The notes: a model not told the origin generated them from the letters alone. DNA of 64,000 nt from Paramecium sonneborni (GCA_905182985.1 CAJJDN010000070.1:365938-429937); one strand, 5' to 3'. Shown: positions 37,725 through 51,202, numbered from the stretch's first letter. Program-made: numbers and translations.

Positions 37725-40248
37725 ATGTTTATTAATAAATCTAAAAAGCCTTCGTTATTGTATGTTGAATGTAAATCACGAGATATTTCAAGAAGAAATT
37801 CTAGGATTAGTGATTTACTTAATGATACTATGAATAAGGAAAATTCAAATTATTAATCCACTTATATTCCAAATACTGCTAAAAAGATTGATAGAACTGT
37901 AGGAAGTTTAAACAAGATGTATAAATAAGCAATATAGGATTAATAAAATTTATAAGAGTAGGCATCAATGTTAATGGAAGACTTAAATGGGAAGTTATTG
38001 TAAAGAGCCGAATTGATTGGTCAAGTGGAAGAATTAGAGGAATTAATAGAATTCCATAAAATATAAAGTAATTTTGAGTTTACTTTTGCAACTAAAATTG
38101 AATAGTTAGACCTACAAATATAATAGTTAAAAAAATCATCTTCATTTAAATTATCAAGTAACACAGCAGATTTGATTAGAGATAGAGAATTGTAACATAA
38201 AGTATTAAAAGAGAAAATAAATTAAGAAACAACACTTGCTATGACCACTTATATGTAACAATGGGGTAAAGTATTATTTTCTAAATATAAGGTCATTAAT
38301 TTGAAGTTATCAAGAATTAATATGGTAAAGAAGTGTACTAATAAGTTTTGAGAGAGTAAGAATAATAAATCAATTAATTAATTTCACAATAATATAATAA
38401 AAAAATATAAGGAATTATTTAGATACTTAGAAATCATGAAAAATTAGAAAAAGCTATTCAATTAAATATTGATTACGTTGATACATAATTAAATGAAGAT
38501 ATTTTTATTATCAAATAAACAATGAATCAAAAGAAATAATTAGTTCAAAATATTAGAAATAATCTTTTAGAGGAAGATTAATCTAAATTCTAATTATTAA
38601 AAAGAGTTGAAGTATTAGAATAAGAAAATCAATAATTAGAATAATAATTAAATGAAATTACTATGAAGAAAGATCTCTACTAATAAGAAATCTTAAATAA
38701 ATAAAAAACTGAAGAAATTTACAATGAAATTCTAACAGGATTTGATTGTTTATCATAAATTGATAATGAAGATTAAAAAAGTGATAATAGTAATTCATAA
38801 CTTAGAAGTTGTTCAAATATACTAAGTAATATTAATAAATAAACTAAAAAAGTCTTAAGTAATCACTTAAATAAGGATGATTCCTTACATTTTAGTTAAT
38901 TATAATAATATTTACAAATAAACAGTATAGATTGTGAAACAAACTCAAAAACTTCATCAGCTTGTTAATTATCAGCTGATGATTCTTTATTATAACATTT
39001 TAATGAATTAAATTTAACTTTACTATAATCTGAAAAGTCTAAAAATAATTATTGTAATATGCCTTTGTAGTAATAATAATAATAATAATAGTAGTAATAT
39101 TAAGCTTAATAATAATAATAAATTTAATACAATTATTTTAATTAAAAGAATTTACCTATTGAAAATTAGACTTAATAGATTGATTTTATTAGATTATAAA
39201 CAATTACAGAAGAATAATTAAGTTCAAAAAGAGAGAAATCTAAGATGGAATAATCTACTAAAATAAATACAACTCCTATTCATCAAAATTATTTAAATCT
39301 AAACAAAGTATAAGTGAATGATAATTCATCTTAAAGTACTGGAGTTCAATTATCTGAATAGACTAAACGATTTTCTTATAAATTAGGTTAATCATAATTG
39401 TAAATGACAAATTGTAATGAAGTCACACAAAAATAAATATCAATCCCATCTCCATATATGCCTTTATTTTTTAATAATTAACCTTCTAATCCTTAAACGT
39501 AAAAAAGTTAATAACCTTAAGTTTTTAAATTTAAAGAATAAAATTCATTATCAGAATAAATATAAAAACATAAAAAATCTAAATCCTTTGATTCAACTGC
39601 TAATAAAGAAATCTAATAAAGACAATTATTTTGCAATATTTCCACCAATAATGGATAAACATAATCTTATAATTCAAAAGACTCTTAATATCTCTCAAAT
39701 AAATCGAATCATTTAGTTCCTATTGAATAAGAAATACTCAGAATAACAAAACCTTTATAGAAGGGTGTATTGATCTATAAAAGATTTTCATCAACTAAAC
39801 CAAATTTAACTAAAATGGAATTTGATCCATTTACATGCTAAAATCCAAATATTTGTGGATATTGTCCAAGAATTATAGCATTGTCTTAAAACTTTAATAA
39901 AATTGAATTCAAAAATTAAATGAAAATAAATGTATAATATTTAATATTATTTAGCAAGTTGATTCTTTTCTTTAATTAGATTAAATTATGAGAGTAATTA
40001 TTCCAAAAACAATTTAATAGAGTATTCAAATAAAAAAATAAATATAGAATAGATTTATTTTAAGCTAAGAAGAAAGGATTGTTTGCGGAATAGTTTATTG
40101 GCCTATGTCAATAATTACTTAAAATGATGGTAGAATTGAATTATTGTTTGACAATGAGGAAATATTAGAATAATGGTAAACAAGTCTTATTTTTCTTAAA
40201 GATAACATTAAAACACTTTAAATCATCAATAAAAAATTAAAAAAATGA
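37725..40248 (+). CDS. Long Gln-rich coiled-coil protein with a C-terminal PH-like segment
   Basis: Several short introns are needed, including one of about 23 nt near 39933-39955. Long coiled-coil stretches alternate with Gln/Asn/Ser-rich linkers, including a polyglutamine tract written with TAA and TAG codons at about 39069-39122. Near the C-terminus are CQNPNICGYCPRII, and then CGIVYWPMSIITQNDGRIEL followed by NEEILEQWQTSL. That last block has the beta-strand/tryptophan-helix pattern of a PH domain end. Probably cytoskeletal or vesicle-linked; no named family. Confidence 0.6.
39069..39122 (+). repeat. Polyglutamine-encoding triplet repeat
   Basis: A run of TAA and TAG triplets, read as glutamine in this code, inside the coiled-coil gene. 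Under the standard code this would be a solid block of stops, so it is direct evidence for the reassigned code as well as a length-variable site. Confidence 0.75.
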
Positions 40249-40324
40249 ATGTGATTTGTTTAATTAATTTTTTTTAATACTCATATTTTTAATTCATAAT
40301 TAAATATATCATAAATAAATACAG

Positions 40325-40762
40325 ATGCCTATTTATAACGAAGTTTGGGAAGAGGAAGGTAATCCATAAATCGTATTAAACAGATTTCATGTTTAGAAAT
40401 ATGATTAATCTATAAACACTGACCAAAAATCATGTAAAATTGTTGGATAATCTAAAATTTGAGTTTGTCGAATATAAAGTATTCATATAAAAATATTAAT
40501 TAGGCAAATTAATTGTTAGCTTGTCATCTATATGATAGAATGGCTTAACATTGCAAAAATCAATTTGGTCTCTTTGAGGATTCCTATGTGCCTGAATGTT
40601 TGGATGCAAGAAATTATTTCTAATTGTGTGTTAGAATGAATGCTTCATATGGTTTAGCTAAAAAATATTTCCCAGAGTAACTTTTTTTTATTTATGTATA
40701 GATATTTCTTAACCAACGAATATTCAAGACCAAATCCCAATTTCAAAGAATTAGGACTTTGA
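40325..40762 (+). CDS. Twin-CX9C (CHCH) protein, 120 aa
   Basis: Introns 40359-40383, 40480-40504 and 40677-40701, each exactly 25 nt, leave 121 codons. Two CX9C motifs are visible: CHLYDRMAQHC and CLDARNYFQLC, separated by about 20 residues, the coiled-coil-helix pattern of proteins oxidised by Mia40 in the mitochondrial intermembrane space. There is no cleavable presequence, as expected. The part before the first motif is acidic and ends EFVEYK. It could be a complex I subunit of the NDUFB7 type or an assembly factor; I cannot tell which. Confidence 0.8.
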
Positions 40763-41014
40763 AACATCATTAATAATAATACAATACATTAATAACACAA
40801 CAAAATTTTTATATAACAAAATTCTTTACTATTTTTATTTATATTTCTAAATCACCTTTTATTTATTGTAATTTAACAAAAATATAAACAAAAATCTAAG
40901 CTTCAATATCTTGATGCTTTTTCTATTATATATAATGTTTTCAATTATTATTATATTAAACTGTTTTACATATTTTAAAATTTTAACATTTAGTTTTTAT
41001 TTAAATTCGAAATA

Positions 41015-42841
41015 ATGTCAGATTCATTTAAGGTAGTAAATTATGAGAGAGAATCTAAACAATCTTTTTAAGAATTTTTACAAATGCATCTTAATGAACC
41101 ATAAGATATACAATTAACATCTCCAACTTAAGAGAATAATTATAATTCCACAAAATAATTAGCTATAAAAAAAAATATAAAGAGAGAAGAATCAGAACCA
41201 AGTTTTAGAATTATTGAATAACCAATAGATAATAATGAAAAAAATCTTACTTCTATGTAATCAAAAATCTAATTACTTATTACCGAAAATTCAAAGTTAA
41301 TTGAAATAAACTCTGGTTTAATGAGAGAAATAGAAATTATGAAACAAAATAATTAATCAAATCGAACACTCTTAGTATAAGAATCATAATAAAAATTGAT
41401 GAATTATCAATAAAAGGTAGTTTAACTAACTTAAGCAAATGAATAATTGAGTAGTAGATTAATTGATGAGTAATCAAAAAATAAAAAAGATATTGAATCT
41501 AAATTCTAATAAATATTATTAGAAAACAAAAATCTAAATGAAATGCTATAAAAAAGATTAAATGATATTGATATGTTAAATAATTAATTGTTAGAAAAGA
41601 ATGATCAAATTGCTTTAATAAATGAAGAAATTAAAGCTGTTAATGAGTAATTATAGTATTTTTTTATTATAGAAAATGTATTGTATTGGAATAATAAAAA
41701 TAAGTCTTGATAGCTTAATAATAATAATATACTGATACAATAAAAGAATTTTAAATTAAAGAACAATCATTTATACAGTAATTATATTAAGAATAGGCCT
41801 CTTATTAATCTTGTATAGCAAATCTAGAATAAAATTATAATCTATAAATTAGCGAATTAAGAAATTCTTTTTTGGTAATGATTATATAATTTATAATAGA
41901 AAGAAATTGAATAATAATAAGAAACTATTGCTTAATAATATTAATAATATTTTAATTAACAGATTATTGCATTTCAATAATAGATCAAAGTAATATAGAA
42001 AGAAAATTTATAAATGAAAGATGAATTAACTGAGAGATCAAAGATATGGTCATAAGAAAAGGAAAGACTTGAAAATTTTATTAAAAATATTTAATAATAG
42101 AAAGCAAATAGTTAGGAATCAATTTAATAATAAGTCAATATTAATAATCAAGTTCAGCAAAATTAAAGTTTACTTTAAAATTAAAAATAATCATAATAAA
42201 TAATTTAGTAGCCATAAATCTAAATTTAATAATAAGTTTCCTAAATTTAGAATTAATAAAATTAAGTTTAAAGTAAATAACAATTATGTTAAGAGTAAAT
42301 AATTTAATAACAGTAAGAATTACAAAAATAATAATATTATTAAGAGATATTATAAATTTAGTAATAATAGTCATAATTTCAATAGTAGAAGGTAATATAA
42401 TAACAATAATAAGAACAGATTTAATGTAATTAAACTCATCATTAATCAAGTAATTACACATTTAGATAAAATACACAAGAAGATTCAAGAGAAATAAGTC
42501 CTGAAAAAGATGATATATTTTTAAATTACGATTAAAAACCTAGATTACATACTGAAAGTTATGGAGATAAATATGAAAAAACATTACCATAAAGGGCTCC
42601 TTTGCATGTTAAGAATTATAGAGTTCCTTAATTAAACACAATTACAAGATATGATTAAAAATTATACAATGTTGGAGTAAATTAACCTTATTATTATTAA
42701 AATTCTCAATAAAAATTTATGATTAATAGAGATCCTCAATATTAGAGATCACATTCTCAATATTAAGAAAGAGATGATAAACCAAAGAGTTAATAATATT
42801 AAAATTAAAATGAAGTATATTTGATGGCAAAAAGATATTGA
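41015..42841 (+). CDS. Gln-rich coiled-coil protein
   Basis: Starts MSDSFKVVNYERES and ends YLMAKRY. The first 220 residues and the middle are coiled coil. About 42140-42460 is extremely Gln/Asn-rich, written mostly with TAA/TAG, and the last 100 residues carry Tyr/Arg/Gln-rich motifs such as DPQYQRSHSQYQ. Two or three short introns near 41655-41720 and 41878-41905 are needed to keep the frame; their exact ends are uncertain. No family is recognised. Confidence 0.6.
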
Positions 42842-42908
42842 TGAATTAATTTATATATATAAAAAAATGGAATTGATAATAAAGACTTTTTTTAAAAAGA
42901 TGAACATA

Positions 42909-44140
42909 TCATTATTTTCTTCTTTTTTATTTATCAGTAATAGTTAATTTAACTTTGACTATAGGTTTTTCTGATTCTGAAAATTGTTCCTGATTTGGAT
43001 CATTGACTTTGTTATTTTTTTTCTTAATACTCTTTGATTTTTTATTGACAGAATCTTTATCTTTCAAATCATTTTTTATATCTTAAGCTATTTAAAATTG
43101 ATTAGAACTTTCTTTTTTATAGATTTCCTATTTTTATAACTAATCAATAGAATCTTCTTAAGTTTGAGCTTTATTTAAACAATTTTCACATTTACATAAA
43201 TCTGTACATTTTTAATTAATACTATAACATTCACAATATTTCTTTTTACATTCAGATTTTTTACAATTACATCCCTTTCGTGTAGTAATGTCTTTTTATG
43301 ATTCTTTTTATGATTTTTCTTCTAAAAATAATAGTATTAAGATTACCTTAAATAATTTATGGTTATTATCCATTATTAGTTAAAATTGCTGCAAATGCAT
43401 CTGGATTTCTAAGTAATGCTTCTTCAATAGCTTTAGATCTTTCATTAGGATTATCAATTCTATTTTTGCATTCACAACAATTACAATTTTATGAACATAC
43501 CTAGATAGTTGAAATTCTTACCCAATTATTGGCAAAACATTCACAATATAATTTAAGACATTTACTTTTTTTACAATTGCATGCAAAAGGTGATACTTTT
43601 TAGTATTATACCAATTGACTAACTTTTGATTGGAGTTCTTTAGATAATGTATTTTAATAATGTTATCCATCATATTATGGAAAATATACAGGTGGTCTAT
43701 ACCAGAATGGAATAGGATGTGGATATTAATGCATAAAAATTTGGGATGGATGTGGTGGAGGATATTTCATAGGGTATGGTTAATAGAAAGGTGGATAGTA
43801 TGGGTAATTCTATTTTTGGTCTTCTTCATTACCATCTTGTTGAGGATCATTAGCAGAAAATTTTCGAAAGGGATTTTTCTTACCTTATTTGTCTTAGCCA
43901 TCTTCATAACCTTTTGATATAAGGGAACTATGAACTTTTTTCTAAATTTAAAGGAGGCATTTATGAAATAGGAGCATTAAAAAATTACGAGGGTGTGAAA
44001 TGAGGAGATACATTATTTGCATAATTAGCCCATTCTTAATCAAAATGATGTAATTTTTTATCAGGACATGGTTTTAGGTTTTCATTTGAAATATCACTAG
44101 TAAAACCATTAAAATATTCTTTACTTTTAATCATCTGCAT
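42909..44140 (-). CDS. Tesmin/TSO1/LIN54-type CXC-domain DNA-binding protein
   Basis: Nuclear DNA-binding protein of the family that includes LIN54 of the DREAM cell-cycle complex. A Tyr/Pro-rich N-terminal half (PYYPPFYQPYP) precedes the first Cys repeat ([16 protein letters not shown], then [12 protein letters not shown]), the conserved linker RNPDAFAAI, and a second repeat ([18 protein letters not shown], then [10 protein letters not shown]). The C-terminus is Lys/Asp-rich. Two introns are needed: one near the end of the first exon and a 25-nt one just before the second repeat. CXC repeats bind the CHR-type TTYGAA element in other species. Confidence 0.9.
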
Positions 44141-44655
44141 TATTATTCATAACTTAAATAATAAATAATAATACATAAACATTAAAATTTAACTTAACTT
44201 TAGAATCTATTTGATTACTAAAAAGTACTTAAATATATATAAGAAATGGTCAAAAATATAATTATTATAACTTATGACAATGTAGAATCTATTCTATCTA
44301 TTTTCATTTCAATCTATATGTAATTATAAGAATATCATAAACTCTATTCTATTCTTAGATATTCAATAAAAGAAAAATAGAATTTCGAGGCTTTATAAAT
44401 ATTAATATAGTAGTAATTTTAAATCTTTTATTAGTATTTGTTAATATGATCATGATTGATAAATATGTAACAAAAATATTTTTGGAGAATTTTAAAATAA
44501 ATTATTTTGAAAACTCATGAAATGATAAAAGAAATGAAGAATTGTACAATTTAATTAAATCACGAGTTAAAAAGAATTAATGTATTTATTTAACACAAAT
44601 TTAATGCTCTTTAATTAATGAATTGAATTATAAAATAAATTAAGGTTAATTTTTC
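44141..44655. other. Intergenic region between divergent genes
   Basis: About 515 bp, AT-rich. Contains short in-frame fragments upstream of the NAP1 start but nothing I can support as a gene. Expected to contain promoters for the CXC protein and NAP1. Confidence 0.5.
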
Positions 44656-45507
44656 ATGATTATTGATTAAGGAGTGATTGAAGTTGTTAAATAAAAATTT
44701 AAGCCTGAAGATTTATCAAAAGCAGTTGCCTTAATTCATTATGTAAAAAAATGGTCAAATATGGAAAAATAATATTTAGAAAATATTAATAAAGTAACAG
44801 GAGATCATTTAAAAAAATGTATTCCAGAATTATCAGAAATAAATGCTTTGGCTAATGGTACAAGATAACCAAATGAAGAAGAATTAAAAGATTCAACAAT
44901 AAAAGAAACAGAACCAATATCTGATTATTGGTCAAAAGTTTTATAAAATGCAGGAATTACAGGATGTCGTATAACATAAAAAGATGTAGATGTTTTATCA
45001 TCATTAAAAAGTATAAGTGCTAGTTTTGGTGATAATGAAAAAGACTTTAAATTAAGATTTGAATTCAATCCAAATTAATATTTTGATAATAAGGTATTAG
45101 AAAAAGAATTCATTTATAATAATGAAGAAAGTAAATTACCTTATAAATGTAATGGAACAAAAATTAATTGGAAAGAAGGAAAGAATGTAACAAAGACAAT
45201 AAAAAAGAAGAAATAAAGAAATAAGAAAACAAATTAAACTAGAATAATTGAGACAGAAGTAAAATTAAAATCATTCTTTAAATTTTTTGATGATATTGCT
45301 CCTGCATAAACAGATGAAGAAGAAATAATAATAGAAGAAAAAATTGAAGCTGATCTAGAAATAGGAGAAGCAATAATAGAAGAAATAATTCCATAATCTT
45401 TAGCTTATTATTTAGATTTGAAAGATGATGAAGATGAATTTGATGATGAAGATGATGATAATGATGATGATGAGAATGATGATGATGATGACGATGAGGA
45501 TGATTGA
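44656..45507 (+). CDS. NAP1-family nucleosome assembly protein, 283 aa
   Basis: Histone chaperone. Intronless from this Met. NAP landmarks are visible: EPISDYWSKVLQNAG (family IPxFW), SLKSISASF, then FKLRFEFNPNQYFDNKVLEK (family FxLxFxFxxNPYFxNxxL), INWKEGKN, SFFKFF, and an acidic Asp/Glu tail over roughly the last 30 residues. The start was chosen as the first Met in the family frame; a few upstream codons are also open. The tail is encoded by a GAT-rich simple repeat (about 45424-45504), which may vary in length. Confidence 0.88.
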
Positions 45508-45657
45508 TATATTGTATAAATTTAATGATAACATTATAAAATAGATAGATTGATAAGATATTTATATAAATTTTAAGATTATTTATAAATTTTGAAATAA
45601 TAGGGGATGAACGCTAAACAATATTTTAAAATTAAATAAATATATATATTAAAGGAT

Positions 45658-48339
45658 ATGTAAAATTCTCCCAAAGAAAATCCTCTTATTGGTAACTATG
45701 ATAATTTAAACATTTATTTAGATACAGGAAGCATTGTATAAGAAATTTATAGGGAGGAATACATTCCAGTTTAATAGATTTAAAAAAGAGAGGAGGATGC
45801 AGTGTTTATTGATGAAAATCCTTAAATAGTATTAGATAAACTCATGAAATTAAAGGATTGTAATTATAAAGAGAGGTAAATTAAATAGTAAAGATATAGA
45901 CTTGCATTTACAAAAAGATTAGGAGAACTCTTAACATGGATAGGTGATTCTGCTATTGATAATTTAAATACAATAATTTAGTAGATCGTAAAATTAGCTT
46001 TTAATTCATAAGTTAGAAGATGCTGATGAAATTAAGAAAAATTTTATAGCCCAATTAGAGTAAATTTGTGTACTTTTGAAAACAAAATAAAATAATTAAG
46101 AACTAATTAAATAACATGTAGTGAAAGCTTTATAAGAATTGTTAAAATCAAATAATTTTGATGTAATAAATATATAATTTATAATGAAGATAAAAGAATT
46201 GGCTGGAAATTCAATAAGTATTGTTGCTAAAGAATTAAATGAAAGAGATAGAGGCAATCTAATTTTAACTTAAGTTATTTAGATGGCACATGATGATAAT
46301 AATGATGAGAATGTAATAATTGCTGTTAAAGTTTAATATCATTATATACATTTTAGTTATTTGGTTAATTAGCTGCTGATTTTGGACCTGAATTATCTGA
46401 ATCATTTATAGCATTAGAAATTCTATCTAAAGGAGATGATGCTAAATAACCAATCAGAAAAGAAGCAGTTCTTTAATTAGCTAATATAGCTAAAGTTTTA
46501 TCTAAAGATTTTATTAAACATAGATTACTACCATTCTTTTCTAAGTTTTATTTCATATTTATACTATTTTAGAAAAACTGAAGAAAGAACATGGTAAACT
46601 AGAAAAGCTTGTCTTGATATAATTGTTAAATTAGCTGAATAAACAGATACAGAAAATTTTGATTTGATTACTGGAAGATTACTTGCATTATTAGAGTAAA
46701 GTTCAATTAAATTAAAAGTGATTAAAATAAATGGGTTAAATAGCATGCTTATAAGTAATTAGGAAAATACATATCAATTATTACAAGATCTGAAAACATT
46801 AATGATAAACTATTAGAATTCTATTTAAAAATGAATGATTCTGATATTAGAGAATTAGGAATTGATAATGAGGTAAATGCAATTTATAATATAATAATAA
46901 GATAGTTATTGAATGTGCACTATATTTTCCAGCAGTTCTTTAGGTTTACACTGAAAAGAAATGGCCATAACTTAGTAAATTATTTATGAAATTAATTATT
47001 CATAAAGACAAGGTATTATTATATAATATTCCTTTGAGAGTCAAAAAACCTTTGGCTTGTAGTCTTCATGTATTAGCTAAATTATTAGGACCTTCATTAG
47101 CATATTCAGAATTATTAAAAGTTTTAGAATAATTACTTTAAGATCCTAATGATGAAATCAAACATGGAGCTGTTGAAAATTTAGGATTATTTTTTGATGC
47201 TATTGAAGAATCTAAAAGAGCGTCACTTATTGATATCTTATTGATTATTTAAAAAGATTAAAAGAAATGGAGAATTAGAGAATTAATTGCTAAATAAATT
47301 TCTCATTTAGCTAGAGTATTTGATGTTGAAACTGTTTTTTCTATTATTCTTCCAGTTTCAACTAAATTGTGTAATGATAATGTTTATGCTGTTAGAAAAG
47401 CAGTATCTATATTGATATTTAAATTAGGCTGCAAAATAAATATTTGAACTTTATGATAAATTTTCCTAAAATCAAAATGAATTGTATTTCAACGTTTTAA
47501 AATAAAATATCCTAGGATTTGCTAATAGTAATATGTTTAATTAAAGATAAAGGTATTTTATTTATCCATATTAGTTTTGTTATTATGTGTGAAAAATTAA
47601 TGAAATATGAATAATTTTATGTTGATTTTCTTGAAGCATTTATCCATTTAGGTTAAGATCCTATTAAAAATGTCAGAATTTCTGTTGCTAAAGTACTTCA
47701 AAAACATTTATTTAAACCTAAATAATAAGCAAATGAAGGCTTATTTAAAGAATAAACCTCTATAAAAACACTTTGGAATTTATTAATCAAAGATAATGTT
47801 GTTTTAAATTCTTTAAATATTAAAAAGTATCCAAACACTATGTATTATAAATGAAAATATTTAGTTTACAAAAAACTTAATAAATTTAATTGACATAAAG
47901 TCAAGTTAAATTTCATTTACAAGAATAACCTCAAATCATCTAACAAGAATAAAAAACTTTAACTGATGAAGATAGATAATAAACATTATCTAATTCAATT
48001 CCAGAATAAAGTTAAGAAAATCAAAATAAAGAACTTATGATTTTAGAAGAACAATTTGAAAAAAGTAATCAAATTGATCTAATTGACTGTGATAGTGAAT
48101 AAGTAAAACAAGACGAAGAAAATACATAAATTATTGATAATAATGAAATGGATATAAAGTAAAATAATTATCAAGACTCTTTATAAAATTAAATCCAATT
48201 GGAACCCGAAGTAGAAAAGAAAGAAGAAGAAGATGAACATGATAATTAATAGGAATCTTAATAAAATGATTTAAAAGATGTCTAAGATGATTCCTAAAAC
48301 AATTAAGAGAATAATGAAAAAGAAATAGAGTAAGAATGA
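45658..48339 (+). CDS. HEAT-repeat protein, PP4 regulatory subunit 1 / PP2A-A-like
   Basis: A scaffold of alpha-helical HEAT repeats for a PP2A/PP4-type phosphatase. The N-terminus MQNSPKENPLIGNYDN is followed by repeats such as AVKLFGQLAADFGPEL, RKEAVLQLANIAKVL, VKLAEQTDTENFDL and FIHLGQDPIKNVRISVAK. It ends in a long acidic, Gln-rich tail. Multiple short introns are required, including a 23-nt one near 47843-47865 that removes an early TGA and links the repeats to the tail. The call rests on repeat pattern and on resemblance to PPP4R1; PP2A-A itself lacks such a tail. Confidence 0.7.
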
Positions 48340-49794
48340 TTATTTTATTATGAATTTAAAATTAATTCCATCATCTTAAATTATTTATAGTTTTCTTCAT
48401 ATATTTACTTATAATTTCTAAATTATAAGAATATATATTTCTAAAATGATAAAAATAAAATTAAAATATTATTCTTAGTTATTATTATAAATATATAAAA
48501 AATGATAATGTAAAATTCAAAGATATCCAAAGTGGTTTAATGCAAAACCTTTATTGGATCAAATTCAATCCATTGTTTTTTCAAGAAATCCTAAAAGTTT
48601 TGACTCAATTTTTTATTAAAATAGTTTACAATTTAATATTTGATTGTGAAGTTAATATCCTTATAATTGTTTTGTAATTGGTTATCTTTACCTTTTTGTT
48701 TTAATATCTAATCAAGTTGGAATAAAAAAATGTAATATAGATACATTCAAAGCAAGTCATAGAATTTTATTTAAGTAAATTTCCAAGAGAGATTTTATTT
48801 AATATTCCAAATTCGTATATCTATACCTTGTCACATGTGTTTCAAAATGTAAAAATTTATTCCTCGATTAATTTGAAGAAATTAATTGAATCAAGTACTT
48901 TACTGTGAACAATTTCTATTAGCAAACAAGAATTGCATTAGTATAAAATAAAAAGTAGTTCCTACCTAATTTTCCCTTGAAAATTATTAATAAATGAATA
49001 TGCTCCTAAATATTTGATGAAAATTATATGATCAAAATGGCAGGTATTAATTAAATCATGTAAAAGAATTTTTATAAAATTAGATATAAAAGAAATGATT
49101 ATATAGATTCTCCATTTTAAAAAAGTAATGATTCATTCTTTAGAAGATATCATTAGTATTTCTGAAGAAAGAACATTTTAATTTAAAATCAACTAATCAT
49201 TAGTATTGTTAGGATATTAATTTAAATCTGTTCGGTATATAGAATAACAAAATGAAAGGATGTTGTTCAATATTATGAATTATTAACTAAAAAAACTACA
49301 AATGAAAAATGTAACCAAATTATTCTTAAAAAAAGATTTAGAAATTTAATTATAATTTGACAGCTTTTTATTAAATAGTCATAAATAGTTTTTATCATTT
49401 ATGATAATAAAAAAGGTTTTTAGAAACCATAAAATTGCTTTCATATAAAAATATTTATTAATTTTTCTTGACTAGATAATATGTTCATAAAATAAACCTT
49501 TTTGAATTTAAATTTAAAATTATTTTATAATGTGCTTGAATTAGAATAATTACCTTTATTATTGTAGAACTAATATAGAAGATTATAATTTAAATTAAAT
49601 TTTTAATCTTATGAAATAAAATGCTTGAATTTCTAGGAATTGGACCACATAAATTTTTAGGTTTAATAATATTAAATAATAATTTTTGATATATTATAAA
49701 TATAATAGCAATTAAATGAAAATATAATTTCTTTTATAATTGTTATTTAAAAATTCTTTAAGAGTAGAGAGAATGATAAAAAAAGAAAAAAATA
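48340..49794. other. 1.45 kb without an intact gene
   Basis: AT-rich. A plus-strand frame from about 48520 to 49420 reads with TAA/TAG as Gln but carries around eight TGA codons in some 300 codons, close to the chance rate, and no introns fix it. It could be a decayed gene or plain intergenic DNA. This is the longest gap between genes on the right half of the window. Confidence 0.5.
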
Positions 49795-51113
49795 ATGAGG
49801 GAAATAATATTATTACAAATAGGATAATGTGGAAATCAAATAGGAATAAAATTTTGGGAAGAAATAGTTTAGGAACATAGGATTGATGAAAATGGCCAAT
49901 TAATTTAATAAGACCTTTAGTTTTAATAAAATTTAGATGTTTATTTTAATGAAGTAGATGGAAATAGATACATTCCAAGAAATGTATTGATTGATTTAGA
50001 ATCAGAAACACTAGATAATGTAAGAGCAAGCAAATATGGAAAATTATTTAGACCAGACAATTTCATTTAGAATTAAGGTGGTACATGTAATAACTTTGCA
50101 ATTGGACATTATACAAAAGGAAATGAAATATTAAATAAGGTTTTAGATGTTATAAGACATTAAGTTGAAAATGCAGATTGTTTATAAGGATTTCAATTAA
50201 CACATTCTTTAGGAGGAGGAACAGGATCAGGATTTGGTACATTATTATTATCAAAATTATAAGAGGATTATTTTGATAAGATATTTCAATCTTATTCTGT
50301 ATTTCCTTTAGAAGAATATTATAATACTGCTATCACAGTAAATCATTTAATTGAAAATTGTTCATAATGTATATCAATTGATAATGAAGCTTTGTACAAG
50401 ATATGTATGAATAAATTAAAACTTAAAAATATCTGTTATGAAGATTTAAATAACATCATTTCAGCTTTAATGTCAGGAACTACTTGTTCACTTAGATTTC
50501 CAAATTAATTAAATAGTAGTTTAAGATAATTAAGTGTGAATTTGATATTATTCAAATCTATTAATTTATTATACCTATTCCGAGATTGCATTTCTTTACA
50601 ACTTCATATGCTCCTTTAACTTCTAAACACAGTATGTAAAATAGTTCGCTAAAAATATCAGATTTAATTGATCAAATGTTTGATCCTTAAAATTAATTTT
50701 GTGCAATTCATTGTAAATAAGGAAGATATTAAACTGGAGCTTGTTTATTCAGAGGATAATTTTCAAGTTTTGAACTTGAAAATTAAATGATGTAATTCTT
50801 AAAAAAGAATCATTAAAAACTAGTTTAAAATTTACCTAATAATTTAAATATATCATAATGTAATGTATCTTAGAAAGGACTTGTTAATTCTGGAACTTTT
50901 ATTGGTAATACAACTGCAATAAAATAAATGTTCAAGAGAATTTATAACAATTTCTAAGCCATATTAAAAAGAAAAGCATTTCTTCATTGGTACATTAATG
51001 AAGGTATGGATGAATTAGAATTCATTGAAGCTGGTTAAAATATATAAAATCTTATCTCAGAATATTAACAATATTCAGAAATTGATGATTATGAAGAAGA
51101 ATAATAAGAATGA
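49795..51113 (+). CDS. Divergent beta-type tubulin, 430 aa after removing a 26-bp insertion
   Basis: Starts with the beta-tubulin autoregulatory MREI followed by LLQIGQCGNQIG. The GTP-binding loop [12 protein letters not shown] is intact and the nucleotide-region motif is [13 protein letters not shown] (usual GAGNNWAKGHYT). Later landmarks are [32 protein letters not shown] and an acidic Glu/Gln tail. Divergence throughout suggests one of the ciliate accessory tubulins rather than a bulk axonemal isotype. The open frame is exact except for one 26-bp insertion at 50546-50571 that is not a GT...AG intron; removing it gives exactly 431 codons. Confidence 0.85.
50546..50571. mobile_element. Candidate unexcised IES (26 bp, TA-bounded) in the tubulin gene
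   Basis: The insertion begins with TA and is followed by another TA at 50572-50573. Precise deletion of one TA plus the intervening bases restores the codons for Asn-Leu-Ile-Pro in the conserved tubulin segment. Paramecium internal eliminated sequences are flanked by TA repeats and their smallest, most abundant size class is 26-28 bp. End consensus is weak (TATTATTC and, on the other strand, TATAATAA, against TAYAGYNR). It has neither a GT donor nor an AG acceptor at its ends. Confidence 0.6.
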
Positions 51114-51202
51114 TTAATAAATTTTTGTATATGATTTAAAAAAATAATTAGTTCATTAAAATATTTTCATTTTATATAATATTCAGATTATTAATTTATA
51201 AA

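Noticed and set aside
42141..42461. Minus-strand 106-aa Ile-rich frame
   Set aside because: Antisense of the polyglutamine region of the coiled-coil gene.
43660..43917. Plus-strand Trp/Ile-rich open frame
   Set aside because: Antisense to the Pro/Tyr/His-rich part of the CXC-domain gene.
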